Origin: JACKFB01 sp041389525
GTDB taxonomy: Bacteria > Myxococcota_A > UBA9042 > PHBI01 > JACKFB01
Length of the DNA stretch: 64,000 bases
NCBI GenBank assembly: GCA_041389525.1
Contig: JAWKRR010000006.1
Coordinates: 130,027-194,026, forward strand
Reading direction: 5' to 3'
Below the pieces are notes generated by a model. That model searched no databases, was not told where the DNA came from, and was given only the letters and a program-made list of their open reading frames with translations. Both the position numbers and the translations under genes were made by a program. Shown here piece by piece: positions 44,610 through 52,348 of the stretch (within the stretch, counting starts at the first letter, position 1; each line of letters starts with the position of its first letter).

Positions 44610-45128
44610 TCAGACGTTCGTCAGCAGGTCGCGTTTGGTGATCGGGTCCTGGCGCTTGCGGCCGTGGGCGGTGTAGGTGTCGGCGAAGGCGCCGCCGGCC
44701 ATGGGCGAGCCGCTGAGGCCTTCCAGACACGCGCGGACCACGTCCGCACCCCGTGAGGAGAGCAGCGTGGTCATGGCCTGCAGCTCGCGAAGCGCGCCGC
44801 CGAGGGAGCGCAGGCAGGTCGCGCGCTCGAGCAGCTCGGCGCGCGCTGGCTCGGGCATGCGCAGCGCGAGGCTGGTGACGGTCAAATCAGCGCCCGGCGT
44901 GACGCCGAGCTCAAGCGCCGCGTCGCCCATCAGGCGGCGGCAGAGCACTTCCTGTGCCTCGAGGCGCTTGGAGAGGGCGAGCTTCTCGCCGATGCAGGCG
45001 GTGAGCTCGCGCGCCTCGAAGGCCATCACGTGGGCCTGCTCGCGCTGGCACGCATCGACGAGCTCACGCATCAAGGCGACCTCGTCGTCCAGCGCCAAAC
45101 AAAGCGCGGGTAGCGGCGCAGTCGCCAT
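44610..45128 (-). CDS. flgN: FlgK/FlgL export chaperone FlgN
   Basis: 172 residues, largely helical with heptad patterns. The FlgN-type middle is ACIGEKLALSKRLEAQEVL. Position between flgM and flgK is the usual one and supports the call. It escorts FlgK and FlgL to the export gate. Confidence 0.85.
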   Translation of the reverse strand: MATAPLPALCLALDDEVALMRELVDACQREQAHVMAFEARELTACIGEKLALSKRLEAQEVLCRRLMGDAALELGVTPGADLTVTSLALRMPEPARAELLERATCLRSLGGALRELQAMTTLLSSRGADVVRACLEGLSGSPMAGGAFADTYTAHGRKRQDPITKRDLLTNV

Positions 45129-45132
45129 CGCT

Positions 45133-45438
45133 CTAGAGCTCCTCGTAGACGTCTTCCAGCAGGCGGTCGGCCAGCGCTTCGGCTTCGACCCGGTACTCGC
45201 CGGACGCGATGGCGGCCTTCAGCGTGTTGACCTCAACCTCGTCAACCTTGGCGATCGCGGCTTTGCCGGAGTCCAAGAGCTGACGCGCGATGTCGACGCT
45301 GCTGGCGACCGTCGCCGGTGAGGTGTTCGCGCGGGATTGGGCCGACGCGACGTCGCCGGTGGGCTCGATTCGCGTGACGACGGGCGCGCCCGGGCTCTTG
45401 GAAGGAACCGCATTGTCCAGTGGTCGTGTTGTGTCCAT
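45133..45438 (-). CDS. flgM: Anti-sigma-28 factor FlgM
   Basis: 101 residues. The disordered N-terminal half is followed by the FliA-binding part VDIARQLLDSGKAAI and VNTLKAAIASGEYRVEAEALADRL, which is diagnostic. It holds FliA inactive until export after hook completion. Gene order flgM-flgN-flgK-flgL is conserved. An AT-rich gap of 92 bp separates it from flgJ. Confidence 0.92.
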   Translation of the reverse strand: MDTTRPLDNAVPSKSPGAPVVTRIEPTGDVASAQSRANTSPATVASSVDIARQLLDSGKAAIAKVDEVEVNTLKAAIASGEYRVEAEALADRLLEDVYEEL

Positions 45439-45490
45439 TGCTCCATCCTCTCGGGCTGTAGGCAGCCGTCATCACTCACATCGGGACCGG

Positions 45491-45517
45491 GTTTCGCAAA
45501 CTTAATTCGTGCGAAAC
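45491..45517. promoter_or_regulatory. Dyad and AT-rich segment upstream of flgM
   Basis: GTTTCGCA and TGCGAAAC are perfect complements around 11 bases. The flanking stretch to about 45532 is far richer in A and T than its surroundings and includes CTAAATTT on the minus strand. It may be a hairpin after flgJ or part of a FliA-type promoter for the flgM operon; the match to the sigma-28 consensus is poor. Confidence 0.4.
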
Positions 45518-45530
45518 GATTTGTTGAAAT

Positions 45531-46028
45531 TTAGCGTTCGTCCCCGCCCAGCAAGGTCCGGAGCTTTCCGGCCGCGTCAGGCTGGTCGAGCCAGGGGTCG
45601 TCCTGCGGCGGCAGCGTGTCCGCGAGGGGCCTCTGGGCGGCGGACTCGATCGTAGCAGAGTGGACGCCAAGCCGCCCGTCTCCCGCGCGCTCGGTCTGTT
45701 CCCGCCACGCAAAGAGACGCCCGGGGTGTTCGTTGCCGTTGGGGACCGGCGGTTCGTCGAAGAGCGGGGCGACCCCGATGCCACCGGAGCGGGCCAAGTG
45801 CTCGCCCATGGCCTGCTCGATGAGGTGGTCGTACAGGCCGTCGGTCGAGCTGCCCGCAAAGAGCCCCGACTTCGGCACCGTCTGACGCATGGACACGAAG
45901 AGCTGCTGGAGCAGGATCGCTTCGAACGCCTCGCCCATCGAGGGCGCGCCAGGATGACTCGGCGGCTTGGGCGTGTTCGGCCCGAGGATCGTCGGGTCGA
46001 ACCCAGGCATGCCCAGCTTCGTATCCAT
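45531..46028 (-). CDS. flgJ: Rod-binding protein FlgJ, N-terminal domain only
   Basis: 165 residues. The rod-scaffold motif EAFEAILLQQLFVSMRQTV, then DGLYDHLIEQAMGEHLARSG, is the FlgJ N-domain. The C-terminal ~75 residues are unlike the muramidase domain of enterobacterial FlgJ, so there is no cell-wall-cutting activity here. A wall hydrolase must come from elsewhere. Adjacent to flgI, overlap of one base. Confidence 0.9.
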   Translation of the reverse strand: MDTKLGMPGFDPTILGPNTPKPPSHPGAPSMGEAFEAILLQQLFVSMRQTVPKSGLFAGSSTDGLYDHLIEQAMGEHLARSGGIGVAPLFDEPPVPNGNEHPGRLFAWREQTERAGDGRLGVHSATIESAAQRPLADTLPPQDDPWLDQPDAAGKLRTLLGGDER

Positions 46029-47146
46029 TAGAGCACCACCAGCTCCGCGTGAATCGCGCCGGCGGTGTGCATGGCCTGGAGAATCTCGACGAGGTCACGC
46101 GGGCTCGCGCCCAGGGCGTTCAACGAACGGACGACCGCCTGAAGCGTCGTGCCGGGGGCGACCAACTCAAGCTTGGGTTTGCCGCTGGTGGCGCTGACGG
46201 CGGAGCGCTGAGCTACCGCGGTCTGTCCGCCGGCGAGGGGGGCGGGCTGGGACACGACTGGCGACTCGCGAATCTCAATGGTCAGCGGGCCGTGGGAGAC
46301 CGCCACCGCCCCGATCTGCACGTCCTCGCCCATGACCACCGTGCCCGTGCGCCCGTTGATCACGACCTTGGCGGGGAAATCGGGCGTGACCGAGAGGATC
46401 TCGACCTCCGCGATGAAGTCCGCGACGCTCTCTTGGCGCCCGGTCGGCACGGCGATCTCGATGACGCCGGCGTCGATGGTCTTCGCCATCCCGGCCGCGC
46501 CGCCCAGCGCCGCCGCGGCCGCCTCGACCGCCTGAGTGATCGCTTTGGCCGTCGCAAAGTCGGGGCGGTCGAGCTGAATGCGCAACACGCCGCCCGCCGC
46601 CAACTCAAGCGGGACGCTGCGCTCGACGATGGCGCCGCCGGGGATGCGGCCCACGTTGAGATGGTTCTGCACCAGCCGGCTGCCGGAGCGCCCCACCGCG
46701 CCGAATCCGCCGACCTGAATCGGGCCCTGCGCCATCGCGTAGGTCTGCCCGTTGATGGCGAGCAGCGGCGTGAGGACCAGCGTGCCGCCAACCAGGCTTC
46801 GAGCGTCCCCGATGGCGCTGACCGTCACGTCCATCGGCGTGCCTGGCTTGGCCAGCGCCGGCAGAGTGCCAGTCACCATGACGGCCGCCACGTCGCGCAG
46901 GACGAGGTCCTTCGGGTCGATGCGGACGCCCAACCTTGAGAGCATCGCGGCCAGCGATTGAAGCGTGAAGGCAGAGCGCTGGGTGTCGCCGGTGCGGTCC
47001 AGGCCCACCACGAGGCCGTAGCCCACGAGCTGGTTGCCTCGCACGCCGGCTGCGCGGCCGATGTCCTTGATGCGCACCGCCTGCGCCGGGGCCACCGTCG
47101 AGAAGACGAGCAGCGCCGCCATCGCGATGATTCGAAGTGTGCTCAC
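46028..47146 (-). CDS. flgI: Flagellar P-ring protein FlgI
   Basis: 372 residues with a signal peptide (about 1-23). Diagnostic segments: VRIKDIGRAAGVRGNQLVGYG, GLDRTGDTQ, TVSAIGDARSLVGGTLVLTPL. It forms the periplasmic P ring around the rod, with FlgA as its chaperone. It overlaps flgA by 4 bp. Confidence 0.97.
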   Translation of the reverse strand: MSTLRIIAMAALLVFSTVAPAQAVRIKDIGRAAGVRGNQLVGYGLVVGLDRTGDTQRSAFTLQSLAAMLSRLGVRIDPKDLVLRDVAAVMVTGTLPALAKPGTPMDVTVSAIGDARSLVGGTLVLTPLLAINGQTYAMAQGPIQVGGFGAVGRSGSRLVQNHLNVGRIPGGAIVERSVPLELAAGGVLRIQLDRPDFATAKAITQAVEAAAAALGGAAGMAKTIDAGVIEIAVPTGRQESVADFIAEVEILSVTPDFPAKVVINGRTGTVVMGEDVQIGAVAVSHGPLTIEIRESPVVSQPAPLAGGQTAVAQRSAVSATSGKPKLELVAPGTTLQAVVRSLNALGASPRDLVEILQAMHTAGAIHAELVVL

Positions 47147-47835
47147 GGCATGACCTCCACGGTGGTCGAGTCGACGACCCGGGCCCGCACCACGCGTCCG
47201 GTCATCCCGATGCGGACGCGCACGTCGTCGCCGACCGCGCCGCGCTCAAGCGTCTCGCCGCGGGCGCGAATCGACAGCGCGCCCTCGTGTAGCCTGACCT
47301 CCACGCTGTCGCCCCGCTCGAGCACGGAGGGGGTGCTAAGCCAGCCCTCACTGAGCGCCTCGCCCTCGCGCAGGTCGCGGCGGGGAGCCTTCCCGACCGC
47401 CTCGGACACGGACGCCAGCTGGCCCGGCCGCAGGGACTCCATGGCGATGCTCAGGTCGCCCGCCACCATCGGGCGGCCCCGCTCAAGCGGCCTCGCCGCG
47501 ACGACGACGGGAACCGTGGCGGCGACAGGTGCGCTGACCCAGGTCCAGGCTTCGCCCCCGCCGCGCAGCACGAAGCGCGCCCGGGCGGAGACACGTGGCA
47601 GCCCGCGCTCATTCGGCGGAAGTTCGACGCCGCTGAGGCGAAGGGCACGCTCCAGCAGCGCGCGGTCGGCGATTCGCAGCTCCCCGATCTCGAGCTGCGC
47701 GCCCTCCGGCAGCGCGGCGCGTTCGTGGACCGCCTCCGTCAGGGCGCGGTGCAGCGCCCGCTCGGCCGGGAGCGAGCCCGGGGCCAGCGTGCCGCCGAGC
47801 GCGACCATCGTCAGCATGGGGAGCAGGGACATCAT
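47143..47835 (-). CDS. flgA: P-ring assembly chaperone FlgA
   Basis: 230 residues with a signal peptide. The SAF-like C-terminal domain contains RPLERGRPMVAGDLSI, LREGEALSEGWL and DSVEVRLHEGALSIRARG. It assists P-ring formation by FlgI in the periplasm. It is located within flgF-flgG-flgA-flgI-flgJ, the order seen in many non-enteric genomes, but flgH is missing from its normal place after it. Confidence 0.93.
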   Translation of the reverse strand: MMSLLPMLTMVALGGTLAPGSLPAERALHRALTEAVHERAALPEGAQLEIGELRIADRALLERALRLSGVELPPNERGLPRVSARARFVLRGGGEAWTWVSAPVAATVPVVVAARPLERGRPMVAGDLSIAMESLRPGQLASVSEAVGKAPRRDLREGEALSEGWLSTPSVLERGDSVEVRLHEGALSIRARGETLERGAVGDDVRVRIGMTGRVVRARVVDSTTVEVMP

Positions 47836-47847
47836 CTGGCGGCGACC

Positions 47848-48636
47848 TCAGCGCAACTGCGTGGTGGTCTGCAGCATCTCGTCGGAGGCGCGGATGACCC
47901 GTGAGTTCAGCTCGTACGCGCGCTGCGCCGCGATCAGCTCGATCATCTCCTCCACCACGACGACATTTGAGCCCTCCAGCGAGCCCTGGGAGATGATCCC
48001 GAGGCCCTGGTCGCCCGGCAGCCCGTCGAGCGGCTCACCGGCGGCCGCCGTGGCTTGGTACAGGCTGTGGCCGAGGCTCTTCAGGCCGGCGGGGTTGATG
48101 AACTGGGTGAGCTCGATCCGCCCGATCTCGAGCGCGTCGGTGTCCCCCGGCTGGTGGGACTTCACCGTGCCGTCTTGCTCCACGGTGATGGCGGTGGTGT
48201 CGGGCGGCACGAGCAGCGGCGGATCCAGCGGCCGGCCCTCGATGTTCACGATGCGGCCGTCCGCGTCGAGCTTGAAGGCGCCAGCCCGCGTGTACGCGAT
48301 GGTCCCGTCGGCCATCCCGACGCGGAAGAAGCCCGGGCCCTCGATGGCGAGGTCGAGCTGGTTCTGCGTCTGCAGCAAGTCGCCACCGGTGAAGATCTTC
48401 TGGGTGGCGATGGGGCGCGTGCCCTGACCGATCTCCAGCGGGAGCGGCGATCCTTGCGCCAAGGAGTCCTCGCTGCGCCGAGCGGCCCGGACCTCTTGGT
48501 AGAAGAGGTCCTGGAACTCCGCCCGAGCCTTCTTGAAGCCCGTCGTGTTCACGTTGGCGAGGTTGTTGGCGATGACGTCGATGTGAAGCTGCTGCGCTTC
48601 CATACCGGACGCGGCGCTGTGGAGGCTGCGGATCAT
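47848..48636 (-). CDS. flgG: Distal rod protein FlgG
   Basis: 262 residues. MIRSLHSAASGMEAQQLHID and NNLANVNTTGFKKARAEFQD are hallmarks, as are EGSNVVVVEEMIELIAAQRA and the C-terminal NSRVIRASDEMLQTTTQL. It makes up the distal rod. Second gene of the flgF operon. Confidence 0.98.
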   Translation of the reverse strand: MIRSLHSAASGMEAQQLHIDVIANNLANVNTTGFKKARAEFQDLFYQEVRAARRSEDSLAQGSPLPLEIGQGTRPIATQKIFTGGDLLQTQNQLDLAIEGPGFFRVGMADGTIAYTRAGAFKLDADGRIVNIEGRPLDPPLLVPPDTTAITVEQDGTVKSHQPGDTDALEIGRIELTQFINPAGLKSLGHSLYQATAAAGEPLDGLPGDQGLGIISQGSLEGSNVVVVEEMIELIAAQRAYELNSRVIRASDEMLQTTTQLR

Positions 48637-48724
48637 GGTGGCCCCATGGTCAGGGTGAGATTCGACTTGAGCGCGTGGGTTTCGTCAGCGCGTCGCGGCG
48701 ATGGCGACGCCGCGAGCCAGGGAG

Positions 48725-49447
48725 TTAGCGGGCCAGCCCCGAGGCGGTCTGGTCCATCTCGCGGTAGGTGGTGATGACCTGGTGCAGCGCTTCGTAGTGA
48801 CGCTGAACCGTGATGAGCTCGGTCATCATGGCGATGGCGGGGGTATTGGACTCCTCGATGAAGCCTTGCATGACCGACACGGGGCCCATGTCCTGCGAGG
48901 CCTCGGTCGGCGGGATGAAGAGGCCGGCAGAGTCGCGGTCCAGCGACTTCGCGAGGTCCACGCGGGCGAGGCCGATCTGCCCGAGATAGGTCTCGCCGGT
49001 GCGAATCGTCCCGTCGGCGTCGATCTCCGGGATGAGGTCCGTCGGCAGGTGGATCCGGGCGCCGTCGGAGCCCAGGACCGGCAGCCCGGCCTGGGTGCGG
49101 AGGGCGCCGTCTTGTCCCAGGATCATCCGCCCGTTGCGCGTGAGCCGCTCGCCCTCACTGGTCTGGACCCGCAAGAACGCAGGGCCACTGACCGCGAGGT
49201 CCAGCGGGTTGTCGGTCTTGACCAGCGGGCCTTCTTCCAGCCGCGCGATAGGGTCGTCCGCCTGGACGAAGTCCTTGTCGCCGTCGACCGGCCGATTGCC
49301 GCGCTCCTGGTCCAGCACGTCGTGAAACGCGACCGACGAGCGCTTGAAGCCCGGCGATCGGATGTGCGCCAGGTTCTGCGACAGCACCTCGATCTCAGCG
49401 AGCCGACTCACCGTGCCGGAGGCTGCGACGTACATCCCATTGGCCAT
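48725..49447 (-). CDS. flgF: Proximal rod protein FlgF
   Basis: 240 residues from ATG 49447, which has AAGGAGAG upstream; a start at 49507 would reach into the leader. It has NGMYVAASGTVSRLAEIEVL, NLAHIRSPGFKRSSV and a C-terminal VQRHYEALHQVITTYREMD. First gene of flgF-flgG-flgA-flgI-flgJ; the sigma-54 promoter is 70 bp upstream. Confidence 0.94.
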   Translation of the reverse strand: MANGMYVAASGTVSRLAEIEVLSQNLAHIRSPGFKRSSVAFHDVLDQERGNRPVDGDKDFVQADDPIARLEEGPLVKTDNPLDLAVSGPAFLRVQTSEGERLTRNGRMILGQDGALRTQAGLPVLGSDGARIHLPTDLIPEIDADGTIRTGETYLGQIGLARVDLAKSLDRDSAGLFIPPTEASQDMGPVSVMQGFIEESNTPAIAMMTELITVQRHYEALHQVITTYREMDQTASGLAR

Positions 49448-49516
49448 CGATCTCTCTCCTTGGCCGGCCCGAGGGGCAAGCCGGTGCGGGCTATCGCACC
49501 TGGGCAACTTGAATCA

Positions 49517-49531
49517 GCAAGTCTCGTGCCA
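49517..49531 (-). promoter_or_regulatory. Sigma-54 (-24/-12) promoter of the flgF operon
   Basis: Minus-strand TGGCACGAGACTTGC, an exact TGGCAC-N5-TTGC. The expected transcript start is about 58 bases before the flgF start codon. A GTCA-N6-TGAC box is centred about 101 bp upstream of it. Confidence 0.9.
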
Positions 49532-49625
49532 GCCCGAGATCCCAGGTTCTATTGGGGATTTCGGGGCGCCAACCCGGCAAGGAACGCGACCTGGCCGGCC
49601 GAATCTGCCGAGCGCGTTGCCGGCT

Positions 49626-49639
49626 GTCATCGCGTTGAC
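49626..49639. promoter_or_regulatory. Candidate enhancer box (GTCA-N6-TGAC) of the flgF operon
   Basis: GTCATCGCGTTGAC, which overlaps the stop codon of the upstream FliJ-like gene. Its distance to the sigma-54 promoter suits an enhancer. It shares seven of the ten outer and inner bases with the fliO box (CGCGTTGAC in common). Confidence 0.6.
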
Positions 49640-50085
49640 GGCCTGTTGAACCGATGGGCGCGCGCGTCCTCCTCGAGGTGCCGCTGCTCGGTCGCCGCGG
49701 CCTCGCTGCGCCGCTGGGTCTCCACGTAGGCCGCGATATGGGCCGCCCGCAGGTGCTTTCGCCCCGCCTGCCGCAGCGCGTCCCGCTGGCTGTCCAAGTG
49801 CGCTTGGCCCGACTCCATCGCCAGCTCGATTCGGCTGATGCTAGCGCTGTCGGCGGCCCGCGCGTCCTCGAGCAGCGCCATCATCTGGCCAGGCACGGCT
49901 TGCCCACCGCCCGTCAGCGCGAGGCGCGCCGTCGAGATGGCCGCGGTCTCGGCGCTGCGCTTGGCCGCGATCTGCGCGACCTCCGCCTTCGCGACGTGGG
50001 TGCGGTGCTGCGCCTGCTTCTGTCGCAGCTCGGCCGCCCGCAGCAGGAGCTGACTCAGGCGCTCGCCCGTCGCGTCGATCCGCAT
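49627..50085 (-). CDS. FliJ-like coiled-coil protein (copy A)
   Basis: 152 residues starting directly after the flgH stop. It is entirely helical. The C-terminal half AAYVETQRRSEAAATEQRHL then EEDARAHR follows the FliJ pattern (R..E....EQ..LDE.A..R). FliJ is the coiled-coil stalk of the export ATPase, normally next to fliI; that place is held here by the MotE-like gene. A second FliJ-like gene lies at 51057. Which one, if either, serves the ATPase cannot be told. Confidence 0.6.
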   Translation of the reverse strand: MRIDATGERLSQLLLRAAELRQKQAQHRTHVAKAEVAQIAAKRSAETAAISTARLALTGGGQAVPGQMMALLEDARAADSASISRIELAMESGQAHLDSQRDALRQAGRKHLRAAHIAAYVETQRRSEAAATEQRHLEEDARAHRFNRPSTR

Positions 50086-50808
50086 CTAGAACGGCCTGAT
50101 GAAATCGAGGCCGCGCTGTAGCCACGGGGGCTCGAGCTTCTCGCTGATGACGCCGCGGCCAGTGAACTCGATCTCGGCGTCGGCGATGAGGTGCGACGCC
50201 ACGCTGTTGTCCTGCTGGATGTCGACGGGGCGGATGAGGCCGCTGATGTAGAAGTGGTGCTCCTCGGAGTTCACCAGGACCACGCGGTGCCCCTCGACGA
50301 AGAGGTTCCCGTTCGGCATCACCTGCCGCACCAGGGCCGGCACCGTGGCTTCGAGCTTCTCGGTGCGGCTGGTGGTCCCCTCGCCACGGAAGGTCGAGCC
50401 CGAGCCCATGTTCAGCAGCTCGTTCCCGTTGTCCAGCACGGCTCCCAGCGTGCTCATCAGCCCCAGAAAGGCCGAGATCTTCATGCTGGTATCCGACGCG
50501 CGCGACAGGTCCGTCGACGCGCCGCGCTGGGCGTCGGCCCGCTCGCTGATGCGCACGGTGACGATGTCTCCCATGCGCACGGCGCGGTGGTCGGTCACCA
50601 GAAAGCTGACCGGATGCGTCGCGCTGAAGAGCGAGCCAGGCGTGGTCTCGCGGTCCAGGTCCTCGAAGGTGACCGGGCTCTGGTAGTCGCGCTGCTTCGG
50701 CACATAGGACTTGATGTGGGAGACCTTGCAGCCGGCCGCTCCCAGCACCAGGCCCAGCCCCAGCGGCGCCAGAAACGCGATCGTTATCCACAGGGGTGTC
50801 TTGCGCAC
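50086..50808 (-). CDS. flgH: Flagellar L-ring lipoprotein FlgH
   Basis: 240 residues from GTG 50808, nine bases past GGAGGAAG; the open frame extends much farther upstream without support. The signal peptide has the lipobox GAAGC (C27). SLFSATHPVSFLVTDHRAV, GDIVTVRISERADAQRG, and GNLFVEGHRVVLVNSEEHHF are FlgH signatures. It forms the outer-membrane L ring. Unusually it is not in the flgF operon but has its own sigma-54 promoter. Confidence 0.96.
   Translation of the reverse strand: MRKTPLWITIAFLAPLGLGLVLGAAGCKVSHIKSYVPKQRDYQSPVTFEDLDRETTPGSLFSATHPVSFLVTDHRAVRMGDIVTVRISERADAQRGASTDLSRASDTSMKISAFLGLMSTLGAVLDNGNELLNMGSGSTFRGEGTTSRTEKLEATVPALVRQVMPNGNLFVEGHRVVLVNSEEHHFYISGLIRPVDIQQDNSVASHLIADAEIEFTGRGVISEKLEPPWLQRGLDFIRPF
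50784..50792 (+). other. Perfect DnaA box (1 of 2)
   Basis: TTATCCACA, within the first codons of flgH (which is read on the other strand). The 12-mer GTTATCCACAGG is shared exactly with the second box 209 bp away, in the same orientation. Confidence 0.55.
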
Positions 50809-50853
50809 TGAGCTTCCTCCATCGCGCCGGAGCCGACGCAGTGGGAGCACAGA

Positions 50854-50868
50854 GCAAGGGGCGTGCCA
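50854..50868 (-). promoter_or_regulatory. Sigma-54 (-24/-12) promoter of flgH
   Basis: Minus-strand TGGCACGCCCCTTGC, an exact TGGCAC-N5-TTGC, ending 45 bases before the flgH start. I found no GTCA-N6-TGAC box upstream of it. Confidence 0.9.
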
Positions 50869-50992
50869 GTCGGCGGAGTCCGGTAAATCCAGGCGTTTCG
50901 GGGAGTAGCGCCCGGTCGCACCCGGCAAGATTTGCCCAGTGCCCGGCACGCGGAACCGAGGCCTCGCGCGCCGGCCGGCCTGAGGTTGGATG

Positions 50993-51001
50993 TTATCCAC
51001 A
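50993..51001 (+). other. Perfect DnaA box (2 of 2)
   Basis: TTATCCACA in the divergent gap between flgH and the plus-strand FliJ-like gene. It is the second copy of the 12-mer GTTATCCACAGG. No dnaA, AT-rich unwinding region or other oriC neighbour is present, so this is not evidence of an origin. Confidence 0.55.
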
Positions 51002-51056
51002 GGCTCCTGTACCGTTCCAAGTCCCCCCACGCGCGATGACCCCGGGAGGCTTCGCG

Positions 51057-51485
51057 ATGAAGAACGACATGCCTGCCAAGCTGAAGCGGCTCGCCATCGC
51101 CCGCGAACGGGCGGCGCGAGGCAAGCGGGCGCGTGCTGAGCAACAGCTGCGCGGCGCTGAGGACGCCATCGAGTCCCTGGACGCCGAGCAGTTGGCTGCC
51201 GAGGCGGCGCTGCGCCAGACGACGCAGACTTTGGACGGTTCGACCCTGCACATCCTCGACGTGGGCCGCGAGATCTACGGCGAGCACCGCGATCTCGCGA
51301 CCCAGAGCCGCGACGAGCAGCAGGTTCGCCGCGATGAGGCGGTCGGGGTGCACGACGCGCACCTGGGAAACGTGAGCCTGCGCGAGAAGTTGTACGCAGA
51401 GCACCGTCGCCGCCGGCAAGCCGAAGTCGAGAAGGCGTTTCAGCGCGAGCTAGACGATCTGGCCTCGCGGCGTCACGGCCGCTGA
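51057..51485 (+). CDS. FliJ-like coiled-coil protein (copy B)
   Basis: 142 residues from ATG 51057, with GGGAGG seven bases upstream. It is helical throughout. Residues 1-60 give LKRLAIARERAARGKRARAE, and the C-terminal VSLREKLYAEHRRRRQAEVE then FQRELDDLASRR follows the FliJ pattern. Length suits FliJ (about 147). It is divergent from flgH and its end overlaps the end of mepA by 13 bp. It is alternatively a generic motility coiled coil. Confidence 0.6.
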   Translation: MKNDMPAKLKRLAIARERAARGKRARAEQQLRGAEDAIESLDAEQLAAEAALRQTTQTLDGSTLHILDVGREIYGEHRDLATQSRDEQQVRRDEAVGVHDAHLGNVSLREKLYAEHRRRRQAEVEKAFQRELDDLASRRHGR

Positions 51486-52348
51486 GCGTTAGGCTCGCTC
51501 GTCGCGGGGTGTCGCGACGGGTGCCGTTCTGAGTCGGATCCCGCGCGCCCCGTTCGCGCCCGAGTCGACGCGGACCCACGCCGGCCAGGGATTGGCGCCG
51601 CGCGGCCATCGTCGCCGACCCAGCTCCAGCGGGGGCCGGTGTCGACGCAGCCCGCCGCCCGGTCGGCCGGGCCGCAGTACACGCGCAGGTGGAAGTGGTC
51701 GTCGTGGGCCGAGCTGTCGCTTGGCTGATGCAGCACGCGCTCGGCTCGCCTCATGATGGCCGCGTGCTCGCCGCGCGCTCGAGCGTGGGCGAGCAGCAGC
51801 GCGCGCACGGGCTCGGAGACGAAGAGGTACTGGACCGCCGGCCGCTGGCTGGCGAGCAGCGTGCGCACCAGCCACCAGGTGCGCGGGACATCCAGGCGCA
51901 GGGCGCACCGCTCGCTGGTGCAGCGGCCCGCGCCGTCGAAGCTGCGAAACCCCGGGCTGGCCACGGACTCGCCGCGCGCGTCCCGGACGTAGAAGAGCAG
52001 GTCCACGTCGCGCCCCGACTCGTGGGACGCGTGCCGCGCCAGCTCGCCGCCGCCGTCTGCGCTCGCGTCGGCCAAGACCAGCGGCGCCCCCGGCACAGCA
52101 CCCGCGACGGTGCTCGCGGCCCGGGCGATGAGCGCGGCCAGCTCGATCGTCGCGTAGTTGGTCCCGCGTGACCGCACCGGGCCCGCGAACTCGTGCCACG
52201 TGCCCTCGAGCGGCAGCTTGAACCCGTTCTCGAGCCGCCCAGCGCCCGTGGTCCCGACCGACCCAGCGATCGTCTCGCCCGGCGCGACCAGGGTGAGCGC
52301 CACCATCGCGGGCCAAACCACCAGCCGTCTCCGGGCGCAGGCGCTCAC
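51473..52348 (-). CDS. Penicillin-insensitive murein endopeptidase-like protein (MepA family)
   Basis: 291 residues, GTG start in a GTGA overlap with the fliA stop. The N-terminal hydrophobic segment is a likely signal peptide. The zinc-peptidase motifs are intact: HASHESGRDVD (H109, D116) and DDHFHLRVYC (H218, H220). MepA cleaves D-Ala-meso-DAP cross-links in peptidoglycan. The C-terminal ~45 residues are Arg/Ser-rich and poorly conserved. As the last gene of the fliO...fliA operon, it may supply the wall-opening activity that FlgJ lacks. Confidence 0.85.
   Translation of the reverse strand: MSACARRRLVVWPAMVALTLVAPGETIAGSVGTTGAGRLENGFKLPLEGTWHEFAGPVRSRGTNYATIELAALIARAASTVAGAVPGAPLVLADASADGGGELARHASHESGRDVDLLFYVRDARGESVASPGFRSFDGAGRCTSERCALRLDVPRTWWLVRTLLASQRPAVQYLFVSEPVRALLLAHARARGEHAAIMRRAERVLHQPSDSSAHDDHFHLRVYCGPADRAAGCVDTGPRWSWVGDDGRAAPIPGRRGSASTRARTGRAGSDSERHPSRHPATSEPNAQRP

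Noticed and set aside
50784..51001. Replication origin
   Set aside because: Only two DnaA boxes are seen, with no AT-rich unwinding region and no dnaA, dnaN, gidA or parAB nearby.
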